64,000 nt of DNA from Frateuria_A sp051900535 (GCF_051900535.1 NZ_JBHZGI010000004.1:322930-386929); one strand, 5' to 3'. Shown: positions 1 through 9,135, counted from the first letter of the stretch. Numbers and translations: made by a program. The notes: generated by a model not told the origin, from the letters alone.

Positions 1-316
1 CCTGCGTACCGGCACCCACGCGCAGGGTGACGTCCTTGCGGGAATCGACGTTCTGGCCGTTCTGGCGCAGGGTGACGGTGTAGTCGCCCAGCGGCAGCTG
101 GTTGGCCACGAAGTGACCGGAAGCGTCGACCGCGACTTCACGCGAGAAACCGGTGCTGTTCTGGATCAGGACGGTCTCGCCCTGGGCGGCCGGTGCATCA
201 CCGAAGATGCTGCCGGTGGTCGCCTGTGCAAAGGCAACGCCGGCGAAGCCCACGCTCAGGGCGACGGCGAGGGCCGTCCGGCGGATGGCCGGGCGATTGG
301 CAACTTGCAAGCTCAT
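1..316 (-). CDS. TonB-dependent receptor, Oar-like, N-terminal part (runs off left edge)
   Basis: Only the first 105 codons are inside the window. The translation starts MSLQVANRPAIRRTALAVAL, a signal peptide with a basic N-terminus, a hydrophobic core and an AFAQ cleavage site near residue 31. A small beta-sandwich follows (GSIFGDAP, then VDASGHFVANQLPLGDYTVTL at about residues 37-90). This is the carboxypeptidase-regulatory-like domain that precedes the plug in Oar-type outer-membrane receptors of xanthomonads. The plug and barrel lie beyond base 1, so the substrate cannot be guessed. The ATG at 314-316 is the natural start because the signal peptide follows it directly. The 237 bases upstream hold no gene and probably its promoter. 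Confidence 0.8.
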   Translation of the reverse strand, partial: MSLQVANRPAIRRTALAVALSVGFAGVAFAQATTGSIFGDAPAAQGETVLIQNSTGFSREVAVDASGHFVANQLPLGDYTVTLRQNGQNVDSRKDVTLRVGAGTQ

Positions 317-553
317 GCAAAACTCCCCAAAACCTGTTTTGGAATAGAAGGACTGAGGCCATCGTTATGCCTCGTGGCAACGAGCACGATCGTCCATCCG
401 CGTCCGAAAACGGTTCACAAGGAGTGCCTGTGGGAAGCCAGCAACCGCATAGGGGGATCGGTGCTGGCGAGACAGGCTTTGTGGGGAAGCGGGGCTCGTT
501 TGACCGAACCTTAAGATGCCCACAGCAAAAATTCAACATTTGTTGTAAAGGCG

Positions 554-1579
554 TTACGGCCGCATTGCGGCGCGGCCCAGGGCGGGCTCATCGGTAAAGA
601 ACGCATCGATCCCGGCCTCCAGGTGCGCGCGAATCTCCTCGATCGACCCCGCCGCATTGCGTGCTCCCGGGTCTTCACCACGCCACAGCGAACGCGGCAG
701 GAACACGTTTTCCGGACGGAAGGTCCATGCGTGCACGTGAAGCCCCGCCGCATGCGCATCGCGCACCAGCGGCGTGGGCGCGCCGAGGCGGCCCGCGCCG
801 TCCAGCGGCAGGATCGCACGCGCGTTCGGGCCGATCGCATCGGCCCAGGTCGCCACCTCGCGCAGGCCGTCGGGCGTGAGCAGGTCGGCGTAGCGCAGGT
901 GGCCGCCTCCGACCGCGACATCCCACGGTTGCGCCTGCGGCTCGTCGATGAGCTGCAGCAGGCGCACGTTGGGTAGGTCGCCCAGGCAGGGACGCAACGC
1001 GCGCAGGTTGGTGAGCTCGAAGGACTGGATCACCACCGGCACGCTGCGCGTGCAGGCATGCGCCTGGAGCGTGTCGAGCAGACGCTGCTCCATCGGCAGG
1101 CCGTGGCGCTGGAACCATGTGCCGTGCTTGATCTCCGGGATCAGCCCGACGACCCGCCCGTACCGTGCACCCTCGGCCGCCAGCAGTTCGATGATTTCCT
1201 CCAGCGTGGCGATCGGGTATTGCCCGTCGTGGGCGGTGCCGCGAAGGTCGGGCAGACGCTCGCGGGCGCGCAGGGTCTTGAGTTCGGCCAGGGTGAAATC
1301 TTCGGTGAACCAGCCCTCGCACGCCACGCCGTCGACGACCTTGCGCGTGCGTCGGGCGGCGAAGCGCGGGTGTGCGGCCACGTCGGTGGTCGCGCCGATC
1401 TCGTTCTCGTGACGGGCCACCAGCACGCCGTCGCGCGTCATCACCAGGTCCGGTTCGATCAGGTCGGCGCCGTCGGCGATGGCGCGGGCGTAGGCGGCCA
1501 GGGTGTGCTCGGGCAGGAGCGCGCTGGCGCCGCGGTGCGCGATGACCTGGGGGCAAGGAATGAGGGGACGTTCGCTCAT
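554..1579 (-). CDS. glpQ: Glycerophosphodiester phosphodiesterase
   Basis: A 341-residue GDPD-family enzyme that hydrolyses glycerophosphodiesters to glycerol-3-phosphate and an alcohol. The catalytic set of the family is visible: His15-Arg16-Gly17, Glu42 and Asp44 in the EPD motif, and His57 in the ARHE motif. Large inserts between the early strands match the GlpQ type rather than the shorter UgpQ type. I chose the ATG at 1579. An in-frame GTG at 1615 would add 12 residues encoded by the dispersed repeat lying there. Neither start gives a signal peptide, so the protein looks cytoplasmic, unlike periplasmic GlpQ of E. coli. It stands alone, with the nag locus behind it on the same strand. Confidence 0.88.
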   Translation of the reverse strand: MSERPLIPCPQVIAHRGASALLPEHTLAAYARAIADGADLIEPDLVMTRDGVLVARHENEIGATTDVAAHPRFAARRTRKVVDGVACEGWFTEDFTLAELKTLRARERLPDLRGTAHDGQYPIATLEEIIELLAAEGARYGRVVGLIPEIKHGTWFQRHGLPMEQRLLDTLQAHACTRSVPVVIQSFELTNLRALRPCLGDLPNVRLLQLIDEPQAQPWDVAVGGGHLRYADLLTPDGLREVATWADAIGPNARAILPLDGAGRLGAPTPLVRDAHAAGLHVHAWTFRPENVFLPRSLWRGEDPGARNAAGSIEEIRAHLEAGIDAFFTDEPALGRAAMRP

Positions 1580-1595
1580 GGGGCGATATGCGACC

Positions 1596-1653
1596 GTAGG
1601 GTGGACATCAGCCACCCGCTCCTGCGCCAGGGCGGGCTCCAGCCCACCCTACG
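1596..1653. repeat. GTAGGGTGG-type intergenic inverted repeat
   Basis: GTAGGGTGG on the left is mirrored by CCACCCTAC on the right, with a second internal GGCGGGCT/AGCCCACC-like pairing. A diverged relative sits at 49280-49323. Elements of this kind recur between genes in xanthomonads. Here it separates nagX from glpQ and could fold in the transcript. Confidence 0.6.
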
Positions 1654-1660
1654 CGATCGC

Positions 1661-2767
1661 TCACAGCTTGAGGTAGAGGCGGCGCCGGTCCATCGCCCAC
1701 GCGATCGCCCACCACAACGCCACGAAGGCGATCGCCCAGGCGAGCGACGCGATCCACGGGCCGGCCAACGGCACGATCCAGCCGACGAACACGTGCTGGT
1801 ACAGCGGCTCCTGCCACCCCAACGCGGGCAGCGCGATCTGCATCAGTTCGGAGCCGGCGTAGACGGCGATCGCGTTCATGCCGAAGCGGCGGCCCAGCGC
1901 GGGCCAGCCGTGGACGTCGACCAGCCAGTGGCAGGCCGACAGCGCCAGCATGGCCCACCCGCCGGTCCACAACGCGAACGAGGGCGTCCAAAGGTTCTTG
2001 TTGAGCGGCATCCACAACGACCAGGCCGCACCGAGCGCGAGTGTCACGACACCAGCAACCAGCAGGCGCCCCGGTTGCCGTGCACGCAGCCAAACGCCGG
2101 CGCACAGGCCAAGCAGGCTGCTGGCGATCGCCGGCAGCGTGGCGGGCAGGCCTTCCGGGTCGTGCACCTGCCCGGTGGCGGGGTTGTGATCCCACACGTA
2201 TTGCCCGAAGACCGCGCCATCGATGCGGTCGACGATGTTGTTCCATTCGTCCAGGGTGCCGCCCGAGAGCAGCAGCACCGTGTAGCCGGCCAGCAGCGCC
2301 GCGATGGCGAACCACCAGGCGCGTCGCGGCGTGTAGATGGCGAACGCGGCGGCCGCTGCGAAGCACACGCCGATCCGCTGCAGCACGCCCGGCCAGCGCA
2401 TTTCGCGTCCCGGCAGCCACCACGCCGCCAGCGCGTTGATCGCCAGGCCCAGCGCGAGGATGCGCAGCGCCCGCCACAGCGCCGCGTTGCGCAGCCGGTC
2501 GGGCGCCACGCCCTGCTCCAGACGCGGCAGGATCGCCAGCGCCACGGACACGCCCATCACGAACAAAAAGAACGGGAACACCAGGTCGGTCGGCGTGCAG
2601 CCGTGCCAGGCGGCGTGCTCCAACGGCCAGTAGACGTGCCCCCAGTCGCCCGGATCGTTGACCAGCAGCATCGCCGCCACGGTGCAGCCGCGCAGGGCGT
2701 CCACCGAGTCCAGCCGGCGGGCGCCCTGGCCCGTTGCCAGCGTCGGCGTCGGCTTGCCCACCATCAT
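1661..2767 (-). CDS. nagX: NagX-like inner-membrane protein (DUF5009 / HGSNAT-like acyltransferase fold)
   Basis: A polytopic protein of 368 residues, last gene of the minus-strand nag arm. The early RRLDSVDALRG segment and the first membrane helix with LLVNDPG, then HAAWHGCTPTDLVFPFFLF, are the hallmark of the DUF5009 family related to heparan-alpha-glucosaminide N-acetyltransferase. About ten membrane segments follow. In related nag loci this gene is called nagX and is thought to help GlcNAc or chito-oligosaccharides across the inner membrane, but its biochemistry is not settled. Starts at 2767 and 2764 (Met-Met) are 16 to 19 bases after the GH20 stop codon, so the two genes are probably co-translated. 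Longer in-frame starts would run into the GH20 gene. Confidence 0.8.
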   Translation of the reverse strand: MMVGKPTPTLATGQGARRLDSVDALRGCTVAAMLLVNDPGDWGHVYWPLEHAAWHGCTPTDLVFPFFLFVMGVSVALAILPRLEQGVAPDRLRNAALWRALRILALGLAINALAAWWLPGREMRWPGVLQRIGVCFAAAAAFAIYTPRRAWWFAIAALLAGYTVLLLSGGTLDEWNNIVDRIDGAVFGQYVWDHNPATGQVHDPEGLPATLPAIASSLLGLCAGVWLRARQPGRLLVAGVVTLALGAAWSLWMPLNKNLWTPSFALWTGGWAMLALSACHWLVDVHGWPALGRRFGMNAIAVYAGSELMQIALPALGWQEPLYQHVFVGWIVPLAGPWIASLAWAIAFVALWWAIAWAMDRRRLYLKL

Positions 2768-2783
2768 CGCCGCGCGCCCATCG

Positions 2784-5060
2784 TCAGCGCGGGGCGTCCA
2801 GCGATAGCCGTCCAAACGCATACAACGGTCCGTCGCCAGTCGCGTTGAAGGCCAGGCAGAGGTCGTGCGTGCCCTGCTGGCGCTCGAAGCACGCATCGAG
2901 CGCGAAGCGGCGTGGCGTGGTGCTCGGGTCGGGCAGTGGCAGGGTGGCCAGGATGTCGCCCTCGCAGCTGTCGCGACGGATCACCAGCTCGCCGAACGCG
3001 GTAGCCTTCGGCCGACGCACCACCAGCCGGGCCTCATGCGCGAGCGCATAGTTGTTGGGCAGCCGGGCCAGTTCGACGTGCAGCGCCTGCGCGCCATCCA
3101 GCGGCGCGGCGGGCCACACCTGGCATGCATTGAACAGATTGATCGTGTAGACCGGCCGTCGCGACGTGGCATCGGGCAGCGGCTGCACGCGCAGGCGGAA
3201 CGGATTGCCCGGACAGTTGACCAGCGTGTTGCCGTCGCGCGCATACAGGTCCGCCGCGTGGAAACTGCGCACGCGCCGCGCCAGGATGCTGCCATCCGGC
3301 GCGAAGGTGGTGGCGCGCACGGTCAGCGGCAGCGTCACCGCCAGCGGCTTTTCGTAGGCCGGTGAACCCGGATTGGGCGCGCTTCCGTCCAGCGTGTAGC
3401 GCATGGTGCCGAAGCCGGACTGGTTGCCCAGCGTGAGCGTCGTCCTGCCATGGGCACGCGCGGCCCCTTCGTCGATCGTGATGGACGGCGCGAAGGCACT
3501 GTCGGCCCAGGTGATACCCGCGCGGCGGTAGCGCTCCAGTTGCTTTGGCAGCCGTGCGAGGAAGCCTTTCCAGTCGTGGCGCGCCGGCGGCGTCCACAGC
3601 ACTTCGGATAGGGCATCCAGGCGCGGGAACACCATGTATTCGACATGCCGCATGCCCGGCATGTGCTCGGTCCAGACATTGGCCTGCGCGCCGAGGATGT
3701 GCCGCACCTGCGCCGCATCGAGCGCGGCCGGCACCGGTTCGAACGCGTAGATGTCGGCCAGGCTCCTGGGCGGGATGCGCCCGGTGGTCTCGTCGTCGCT
3801 GCCGCTCTGGAGCTGGTCGAAGTAGAGGTCCGGCGAGGGCGAGAGCACGACGTCGTGGCCGAGCTTCGCCGCATCGACCGCGCCTTCGGTGCCGCGCCAG
3901 GACATCACCATTGCGTCGCCCGGCACGCCGCCCTGCAGGATCTCGTCCCAACCGATCATGCGGCGCCCGTGCCGTTTCAGATAACTCCCCAGGCGGGCCA
4001 TCATCCAGCTCTGCAGCTCGTCCTCGGTCTTCAGGCCCAGCGCCTTCATGCGCGCCTGCACCGCGAGCGAGGCCTGCCACTGGTCCTTCACCGCCTCGTC
4101 GCCACCGAGGTGGATCCAGCGCGAGGGAAACAGCGTCATCACTTCGTCGAGCACGCTCTCCAGGAAATGGAGCGTGGGCTCGTCGACGTTGTACAGCGTG
4201 GTGTTGACGCCCCAGTCCGTCGACACCGCGATGCGCTTGCCGGTGACGCCGAACTGCGGATACGAGGCGACCGCCGCGGTGGCGTGCCCGGGCAGGTCCA
4301 GCTCCGGCACGATGGTGATGCCGCGCGCGGCGGCGTAGGCGACCAGCGCGCGGATGGTCTCCTGGGTGTAGTAACCGCCGTAGCGCGCCGGCTCACCGTC
4401 CTCGCCCGCGGCCGGCGGCGTGCGCCACGCGCCGACGCGCGTGAGCTCGGGCCAGCGCTTGATCTCGATGCGCCAGCCCTGGTCGTCGGTCAGGTGCCAA
4501 TGCAGCACGTCCAGTTTGTGCAGCGCCATCTGGTCGATCAGTGCGCGGATCTCGTCCGGGGTCTGAATGTGCCGGACCGAGTCGAGCATCAGTCCGCGCC
4601 AGGCGAAGCGCGGCGCGTCGGCGATGTGCAGCGCGGGGACTGCACTCTGCCCGGCCTCGTCCAGCAACTGGTAAAGGGTGACGGCGCCGTGCAGCAGCCC
4701 CGCGTCGTCCGCGCCGACGATGCGGATGCCATCGACACCGACGTCCAGCGTGTAGCCGCCGATGGCAAGACCGGCATGCACATCGCGCACCAGCGCGATG
4801 GCGCCCGCGATGGGCACGCCCTCGGCCAGGGCAAGGCGGGGCCCGTGCGTGCGGGCCAACTGGGACATCAGGAATTCGGCGGCATGGCGCGCACCGTCGT
4901 CATGGGCGGGGATGCGCAACGGCGTGACCGATGCCAGCCTGAACTGGCCGTGGGCCAGGCTCAGCTGCGCGGGTCGCGGGATAAGCGAAGGTTCGCCCGC
5001 TGCCGCGGAGGCGGAGGAGGCGGCCAGGCCCAGGAGCAGGCCGAGTAGCAAGCGATGCAT
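2784..5060 (-). CDS. Beta-N-acetylhexosaminidase, glycoside hydrolase family 20
   Basis: A secreted or periplasmic enzyme of 758 residues that releases terminal GlcNAc from chito-oligosaccharides. The signal peptide is MHRLLLGLLLGLAASSASAAA. An N-terminal GH20b-like domain (about 30-150) is followed by the TIM barrel with the diagnostic HLGGDE motif. Asp321-Glu322 is the catalytic pair that acts through the substrate acetamido group. Further typical segments are WHLTDDQGWRIEI and LPGHATAA. The C-terminus carries a chitobiase-like domain (YTLDGSAPNPGSPAY) and about 130 extra residues of unknown role. The ATG at 5060 begins the signal peptide; one at 5078 adds six residues. It lies between the TonB receptor and nagX and supplies monomers to the nag pathway. 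Confidence 0.92.
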   Translation of the reverse strand: MHRLLLGLLLGLAASSASAAAGEPSLIPRPAQLSLAHGQFRLASVTPLRIPAHDDGARHAAEFLMSQLARTHGPRLALAEGVPIAGAIALVRDVHAGLAIGGYTLDVGVDGIRIVGADDAGLLHGAVTLYQLLDEAGQSAVPALHIADAPRFAWRGLMLDSVRHIQTPDEIRALIDQMALHKLDVLHWHLTDDQGWRIEIKRWPELTRVGAWRTPPAAGEDGEPARYGGYYTQETIRALVAYAAARGITIVPELDLPGHATAAVASYPQFGVTGKRIAVSTDWGVNTTLYNVDEPTLHFLESVLDEVMTLFPSRWIHLGGDEAVKDQWQASLAVQARMKALGLKTEDELQSWMMARLGSYLKRHGRRMIGWDEILQGGVPGDAMVMSWRGTEGAVDAAKLGHDVVLSPSPDLYFDQLQSGSDDETTGRIPPRSLADIYAFEPVPAALDAAQVRHILGAQANVWTEHMPGMRHVEYMVFPRLDALSEVLWTPPARHDWKGFLARLPKQLERYRRAGITWADSAFAPSITIDEGAARAHGRTTLTLGNQSGFGTMRYTLDGSAPNPGSPAYEKPLAVTLPLTVRATTFAPDGSILARRVRSFHAADLYARDGNTLVNCPGNPFRLRVQPLPDATSRRPVYTINLFNACQVWPAAPLDGAQALHVELARLPNNYALAHEARLVVRRPKATAFGELVIRRDSCEGDILATLPLPDPSTTPRRFALDACFERQQGTHDLCLAFNATGDGPLYAFGRLSLDAPR

Positions 5061-5110
5061 GCGTGGGCTCCGTGGCAAAAAGCGGACCCGGCAAGCCGCC
5101 GGGCCCGGGC

Positions 5111-5170
5111 GGGGAGTTTGCCAAACTCCAAGTGATCGGGATGCGGGCGGACCGCTCCTGGCGGTCCGCC
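5111..5170. terminator. Two perfect hairpins between the TonB receptor and GH20 genes
   Basis: The first hairpin, 5111-5127, has stem GGAGTTT/AAACTCC around GCC. The second, 5146-5170, has ten-base arms GGCGGACCGC/GCGGTCCGCC around TCCTG. Neither has a good U-tract, so they are not classical terminators. They may attenuate or protect the 3' end of the receptor mRNA and lower expression of the downstream GH20 and nagX genes. Confidence 0.45.
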
Positions 5171-5176
5171 CTCGCC

Positions 5177-5199
5177 CACCTTCTCCCGAGGGAGAGGGT
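5177..5199. repeat. CTTCTCCCGAGGGAGAGGG dispersed repeat
   Basis: A short inverted repeat of the CCCTCTCCC type. Relatives lie at 11906, 16422, 25940 and 31136. It lies just past the receptor stop codon, beside the two hairpins. Confidence 0.6.
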
Positions 5200-5211
5200 T
5201 TCCAGCGCGCG

Positions 5212-7926
5212 TCAGAACTTGAAGCGCAGGTTGAGGTAGTACTGCCGGCCGTTGACGTAGAACGCGTACGGCTGCTTCCCGTAGGCGGCGTTCTGCGTGT
5301 AGTACTTGAGCTTGGGGTTGTTGAGGTTCATCGCATCCAGCGAAAGCGACATCCAGTCGGTCAGCTGCACGCCGAACGACGCGGCGAGGTTGCCGATGCC
5401 CTGCTGGTAGAACGTGTCGGTGCGGCTCACGCCGGCATAGAACTCCGAGCGGTAGGTGTAGCTGACGCGCGCGTTGAAGCGCTGGTTCTCGAAGTAGCCC
5501 GAAACGTTGTAGGTGTTCCTCGAGGTGCCCTGCAGCGGCACGTCGCCGGTGGCGTGGGCGTCGGCGTAGGTGTAGTTGGCCTGCACGCCGAAGTTGTCGC
5601 CGATCGGCTGGATGTAGTTGAGCTCGACGCCGCGCACCTTGCCGTCGACGTTGTGCGGCACGCTGATCAGGTAGTCGGCGAAGACGTCCTGGCCCGCCGC
5701 GTTGCTGGCCTGCATGTCCTTGAAGGTGCGCACCTCGTTGCCGAAGTTGACGTAATCCTTCAGGTTCATCGCGTACACGCCGGCCGAGACCAGGCCGCGC
5801 GGCGAGAAGTACCACTCCAGCGCGGCGTCGAAGTTGCTCGACACCAGCGGCTTGAGCTTCGGGTTGCCGCCGCTGCCGGTGTGGGTCAGGTCGTCGGCGG
5901 AGACGTAGCCGGCCAGGGCGGAGTAGTCCGGCCGGGTCATCGTCTGCGAGGCGGCGAAACGCAGCAGCACGTCATCGGTGAGGGCGAACTTCAGGTTCGC
6001 GCTGGGCAGGAACTTGTCGTAGCTGGTCTGGTAGGTGTTCCAGTAGTAGTCGCCGAAGGCCGAGCCGGTGATCGGGCCGGTCACGGTGGTGGCTTCGGCA
6101 TCGGGCGCGGTACTGGTGTAGCCGATGTTTTCCTTGGTCTTGACGTAGCGCACGCCGACGTTGCCGCTGGCGATGCCGGACTGGAAGTTCAGCTGCAGGT
6201 ACGCGGCCGAGTCCTTCTCCTCGACCTTGTAGACGTCGTTGAAATAGAAGCGCGAGACCGGATCGCGGTTGGCGAAGGCGTCGTCGATCGCCGCCAGCTG
6301 GCCCGGCGTCCAGTACCAGATCGGGCCGGGGAAGCTGCCACCGAGCGAGCTGCCGAAGTCACCCGGGTAGTGCTGCACGCCGGTCGGGTACGCCGCCGGA
6401 TCGGTCCAGTTGGTGGCGAAGTTCGGGCCCTGCGCGATCTCGCTCGGGTTCTGCCGGGTGTGCTTGGCGTAGCGCGCGCCGAACTGCAGCGAGCTGATGG
6501 CGCCGTCGTCGAACGCCAGTTCGCCGTCGAACTGCGCCCAGTCCTCCTTGTCCTTCACCTTGATGCCCTGGCCGCCGAAGATCCAGCCCATGTCGGGACG
6601 GATGCCCGAGGTCGAGCTGTTGTCGCCGCCGAGGGTCCAGTTGATCGGCTTGTCAAGCCCGCGCATGTCCCAGCTGGCGCCTGCGCCGACCGCGGTTCCC
6701 AGTTCCATCACGTCCTGGGTCGGGCTGGAGCCGGTGCCGCGGGTGGTGCCGACCTGGCCCTTGAGCGTGAGGTGGTCGGTGACGCGCCAGTCGGCATCCA
6801 GGGTCAGGTACTTCGATTCGGACTGCGCGCCCGGGCGCGAGATCTGGTCGTACACGCCGTACGCGCCGGTGCCGCCGCTGATCGAGCCGCTGGTGACCAC
6901 GTTGTTGTCGATCGAACCCGGGGTCAGCACGCCACCGTTGGCCAACGCACTGCTGGCCCACATCATGTAGTTGCGGTTGAAGTTGTCGGCCTTGAGCTTG
7001 GAATAGAAGCCGTTGAGGTCGAGCGTAACGTTGTCGGTCGGCTTGAACTCGATGTCGATCACGCCACCCTTGCGCTCGCGCTGCTGGGTGAACAACACGG
7101 CGCCGATTTCGTTGGGGTAATAGACGGTGTTGCCGCCGATGGTGGTGGGCAGGTAGCCGCCGACCACTTCCTGGCCGTTGCGCTGCAGGCTGCGCTTCTC
7201 GTAGAAGGCCTGCACCATCACGCCGGCGGTGCCGCCGTCGTTCTTCCAGTTGAACAGGCCACTGAACTGCGGCTTGGTATCGCCCGGCAGGTCCGAATAC
7301 ACGCCGCCGATCGACGCTTCGGCCGTCATCGGCTTGGCGAACTCCAGCGGCTTGCGCGTGATGATGTCGACCGAACCGGCGCTGCCGCCCTCGACCAGGT
7401 GCGCCTCGGAACTCTTGTAGACCACCACCTGGTTGACGATTTCCGACGGCAGCAGGCTGTAGCTGACGCTGCGGCCGACGGTCTGCACCTGGCTCAGCAC
7501 GAACCAGTCGCCGGTGCCGATGGAATGGCCGTTGACCAGGGTCTGGGTGAGGCTGGGCGCGGTGCCGCGCAGGCTCACGCGGTCGCTCTCGTCGAAGCCG
7601 CCTTCGCTGGCGCTGGAGGAGCTGATGTTCACGCCGGGCAGGCGCTGCAGCGTGTCGGCGACGTTCTTGGCCGGCAGCTTGCCAATGTCTTCGGCGGTCA
7701 CCACTTCGACGTGCGAGTCGAAGGCCTTCTTGGTTTCCAGCGACTCGGTTTCGGCATTGCGGATGCCGGTGACGGTGACGGTGCCCAGCTGCTTGACCTT
7801 GTCGCGGTCGGTGCGCTGGGTACTGGCGTTGTCGCCCGTGGGCGTGGCGTCCTGGGCGTGCAGCGCGCCGGCCAGGCAAAGGCTGGCGACGATGCTTGCG
7901 GCTAACAGCGTCTTGCGGTGTGACAT
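5212..7926 (-). CDS. TonB-dependent outer-membrane receptor of the nag locus
   Basis: A 904-residue receptor, probably importing GlcNAc or chito-oligosaccharides across the outer membrane using TonB energy. The signal peptide (MSHRKTLLAASIVASLCLAG, cleaved after LHA) precedes a TonB-box-like LGTVTVTG stretch. A plug follows (ITAEDIGKLPAKNVADTLQRLPGVNI-like, then VSLRGTAPSLTQTLVNGH), then a 22-stranded-type barrel that ends in RFKF, the aromatic C-terminus recognised for barrel assembly. The ATG at 7926 has a strong GGAGGGGAG site six bases upstream; a longer start at 7986 would put that site inside the gene. It follows the kinase gene by 94 bases and precedes GH20. The substrate is inferred from neighbours only. 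Confidence 0.9.
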   Translation of the reverse strand: MSHRKTLLAASIVASLCLAGALHAQDATPTGDNASTQRTDRDKVKQLGTVTVTGIRNAETESLETKKAFDSHVEVVTAEDIGKLPAKNVADTLQRLPGVNISSSSASEGGFDESDRVSLRGTAPSLTQTLVNGHSIGTGDWFVLSQVQTVGRSVSYSLLPSEIVNQVVVYKSSEAHLVEGGSAGSVDIITRKPLEFAKPMTAEASIGGVYSDLPGDTKPQFSGLFNWKNDGGTAGVMVQAFYEKRSLQRNGQEVVGGYLPTTIGGNTVYYPNEIGAVLFTQQRERKGGVIDIEFKPTDNVTLDLNGFYSKLKADNFNRNYMMWASSALANGGVLTPGSIDNNVVTSGSISGGTGAYGVYDQISRPGAQSESKYLTLDADWRVTDHLTLKGQVGTTRGTGSSPTQDVMELGTAVGAGASWDMRGLDKPINWTLGGDNSSTSGIRPDMGWIFGGQGIKVKDKEDWAQFDGELAFDDGAISSLQFGARYAKHTRQNPSEIAQGPNFATNWTDPAAYPTGVQHYPGDFGSSLGGSFPGPIWYWTPGQLAAIDDAFANRDPVSRFYFNDVYKVEEKDSAAYLQLNFQSGIASGNVGVRYVKTKENIGYTSTAPDAEATTVTGPITGSAFGDYYWNTYQTSYDKFLPSANLKFALTDDVLLRFAASQTMTRPDYSALAGYVSADDLTHTGSGGNPKLKPLVSSNFDAALEWYFSPRGLVSAGVYAMNLKDYVNFGNEVRTFKDMQASNAAGQDVFADYLISVPHNVDGKVRGVELNYIQPIGDNFGVQANYTYADAHATGDVPLQGTSRNTYNVSGYFENQRFNARVSYTYRSEFYAGVSRTDTFYQQGIGNLAASFGVQLTDWMSLSLDAMNLNNPKLKYYTQNAAYGKQPYAFYVNGRQYYLNLRFKF

Positions 7927-8020
7927 GGTGCTCCCCTCCAGTCGGATCAGCAGCACGCGCGTCGCGGTGATGCTGGTTGGTTGCAAGGGCTTGCGCCCGT
8001 TTGTTATGCGGTCTCGAAGC

Positions 8021-9055
8021 TCACCCGGGCTCGACGTGGCCGGCCAGTGCCAGGCCAGCCGCGCCGATCACGCCGTGCTGGCCGTGCTCCATCAGTCGCA
8101 CGGGAACCTGCTGCAGGTACGGGCGCATCACGCCCTTGTTGAAGAAGCGCTCGCGGAAGCGGCTGGCGAGCAGCAACTGGCGGATCTGCGGCAGGATCCC
8201 GCCGGCGAGGAACACTCCGCCGCGCGCGCCATAGAGCAGCACCAGGTCGCCGACGAAGCTGCCGAGCAGGCCGCAGAACACCTCCATCGCCTCGACCGCC
8301 GCCGCGTCACTTTGCATCAGTGCCGCGTGGGTGATCGCGCTGGGCTCGGAAAGCCCGGCGGGCGTGCCGCGCAGCGTGCTGATCGCGCGGTAGAGGGTGC
8401 GCAGGCCCGGGCCGGACAGCGCGTGCTCGAAGGCGACATGCGGCCGCTCGCGCGCAAGCAGGCGCAGGATCTCGATCTCGCGCTCGTTGCCGGGCGCCAG
8501 CGCGATCTGCCCCGCCTCGGTGGCGAGCACGGTCGCGTGCGGCTGGCCCGGCAGCAGCACCGCCGAACCCAGCCCGGTGCCCGGCCCCATCACCAGCACC
8601 GGCCCGCGCTGCGGCGGCGCGCTGGTCTGGATCACCGGCAGCGTGTCGGCGTCGGTCAGGAACTGGGTCGCCCAGGCGACTGCCTCGAAATCATTGATCA
8701 CCGCCAGATGGTCCAGCGCCAGGGTTTCGCGGATGTCGCGGATCGACACCGGCCAGGCGAGGTTGTCGTTGACGATGGCGTCGTCCAGCACGTAACCGGC
8801 GCTGGCCACTACGCACTGGTCGATCGGCGCAGGGGCGTCCAGGTAGGTGACGAAGTGCTGCAGCACCGCGGTGAGGCTCGGCCATTCGGCGCAGGCATAG
8901 CGCTGGTAGCGCAGCACGGTGACCGGGCTGGCGCCGTTGGGCTTGCGACTGAGCAGGCCCACGCGCGCGTGCGTGCCGCCGACGTCGGCGGCGAGCAGCA
9001 GGCATTCCTGCGGCACGCGCTGCGGTGCAGTCCTCGAGTTGGCGACCTCGGCCAC
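8021..9055 (-). CDS. glk: Glucokinase-family sugar kinase (glucose/GlcNAc kinase of the nag locus)
   Basis: A 344-residue kinase of the bacterial Glk (ROK-unrelated) family. The phosphate-binding ADVGGTHARVG motif is at residues 23-33, the catalytic-Asp segment INDFEAVAWA in the first third, and a second nucleotide-binding GPGTGLGSAVL motif after it. I chose the GTG at 9055. It has a GGGAGGA site directly upstream, and the ATG codons at 9121 and 9151 lie in or beyond the operator/promoter. In the nag setting it probably phosphorylates GlcNAc, glucose or both; related clusters label this gene nagK. It is the first gene of the minus-strand nag arm and faces the transporter gene across a shared control region. 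Confidence 0.85.
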   Translation of the reverse strand: MAEVANSRTAPQRVPQECLLLAADVGGTHARVGLLSRKPNGASPVTVLRYQRYACAEWPSLTAVLQHFVTYLDAPAPIDQCVVASAGYVLDDAIVNDNLAWPVSIRDIRETLALDHLAVINDFEAVAWATQFLTDADTLPVIQTSAPPQRGPVLVMGPGTGLGSAVLLPGQPHATVLATEAGQIALAPGNEREIEILRLLARERPHVAFEHALSGPGLRTLYRAISTLRGTPAGLSEPSAITHAALMQSDAAAVEAMEVFCGLLGSFVGDLVLLYGARGGVFLAGGILPQIRQLLLASRFRERFFNKGVMRPYLQQVPVRLMEHGQHGVIGAAGLALAGHVEPG

Positions 9056-9120
9056 GACTCCTCCCTTTGCACTTGGCCCGGCGTCGCTGGACGTCGGCGG
9101 GGGCGGAGTCTGGACAGCCA

Positions 9121-9135
9121 TGACAACGTTGTCAA
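9121..9135 (-). promoter_or_regulatory. Perfect 14-bp palindromic operator overlapping the -35 box of the glk arm
   Basis: TGACAACGTTGTCA at 9121-9134 is a perfect palindrome. Read on the minus strand, its distal half forms a consensus TTGACA -35 box (9135-9130). A weak -10 (CAGACT) lies 17 bases further on, and the GTG start is about 58 bases below that. A palindrome with a central CG is typical of LacI-family operators, and a LacI gene is in the locus. The 402-base gap between the two divergent start codons (9056-9457) also holds the plus-strand promoter at 9363. I see no convincing gene in it. Confidence 0.7.

Noticed and set aside
4762..7905. 1047-codon open frame on the plus strand
   Set aside because: It is antisense to the TonB receptor, composed of Val/Gly/Ala/Asp repeats with no domain. 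High GC content keeps the opposite frame open.
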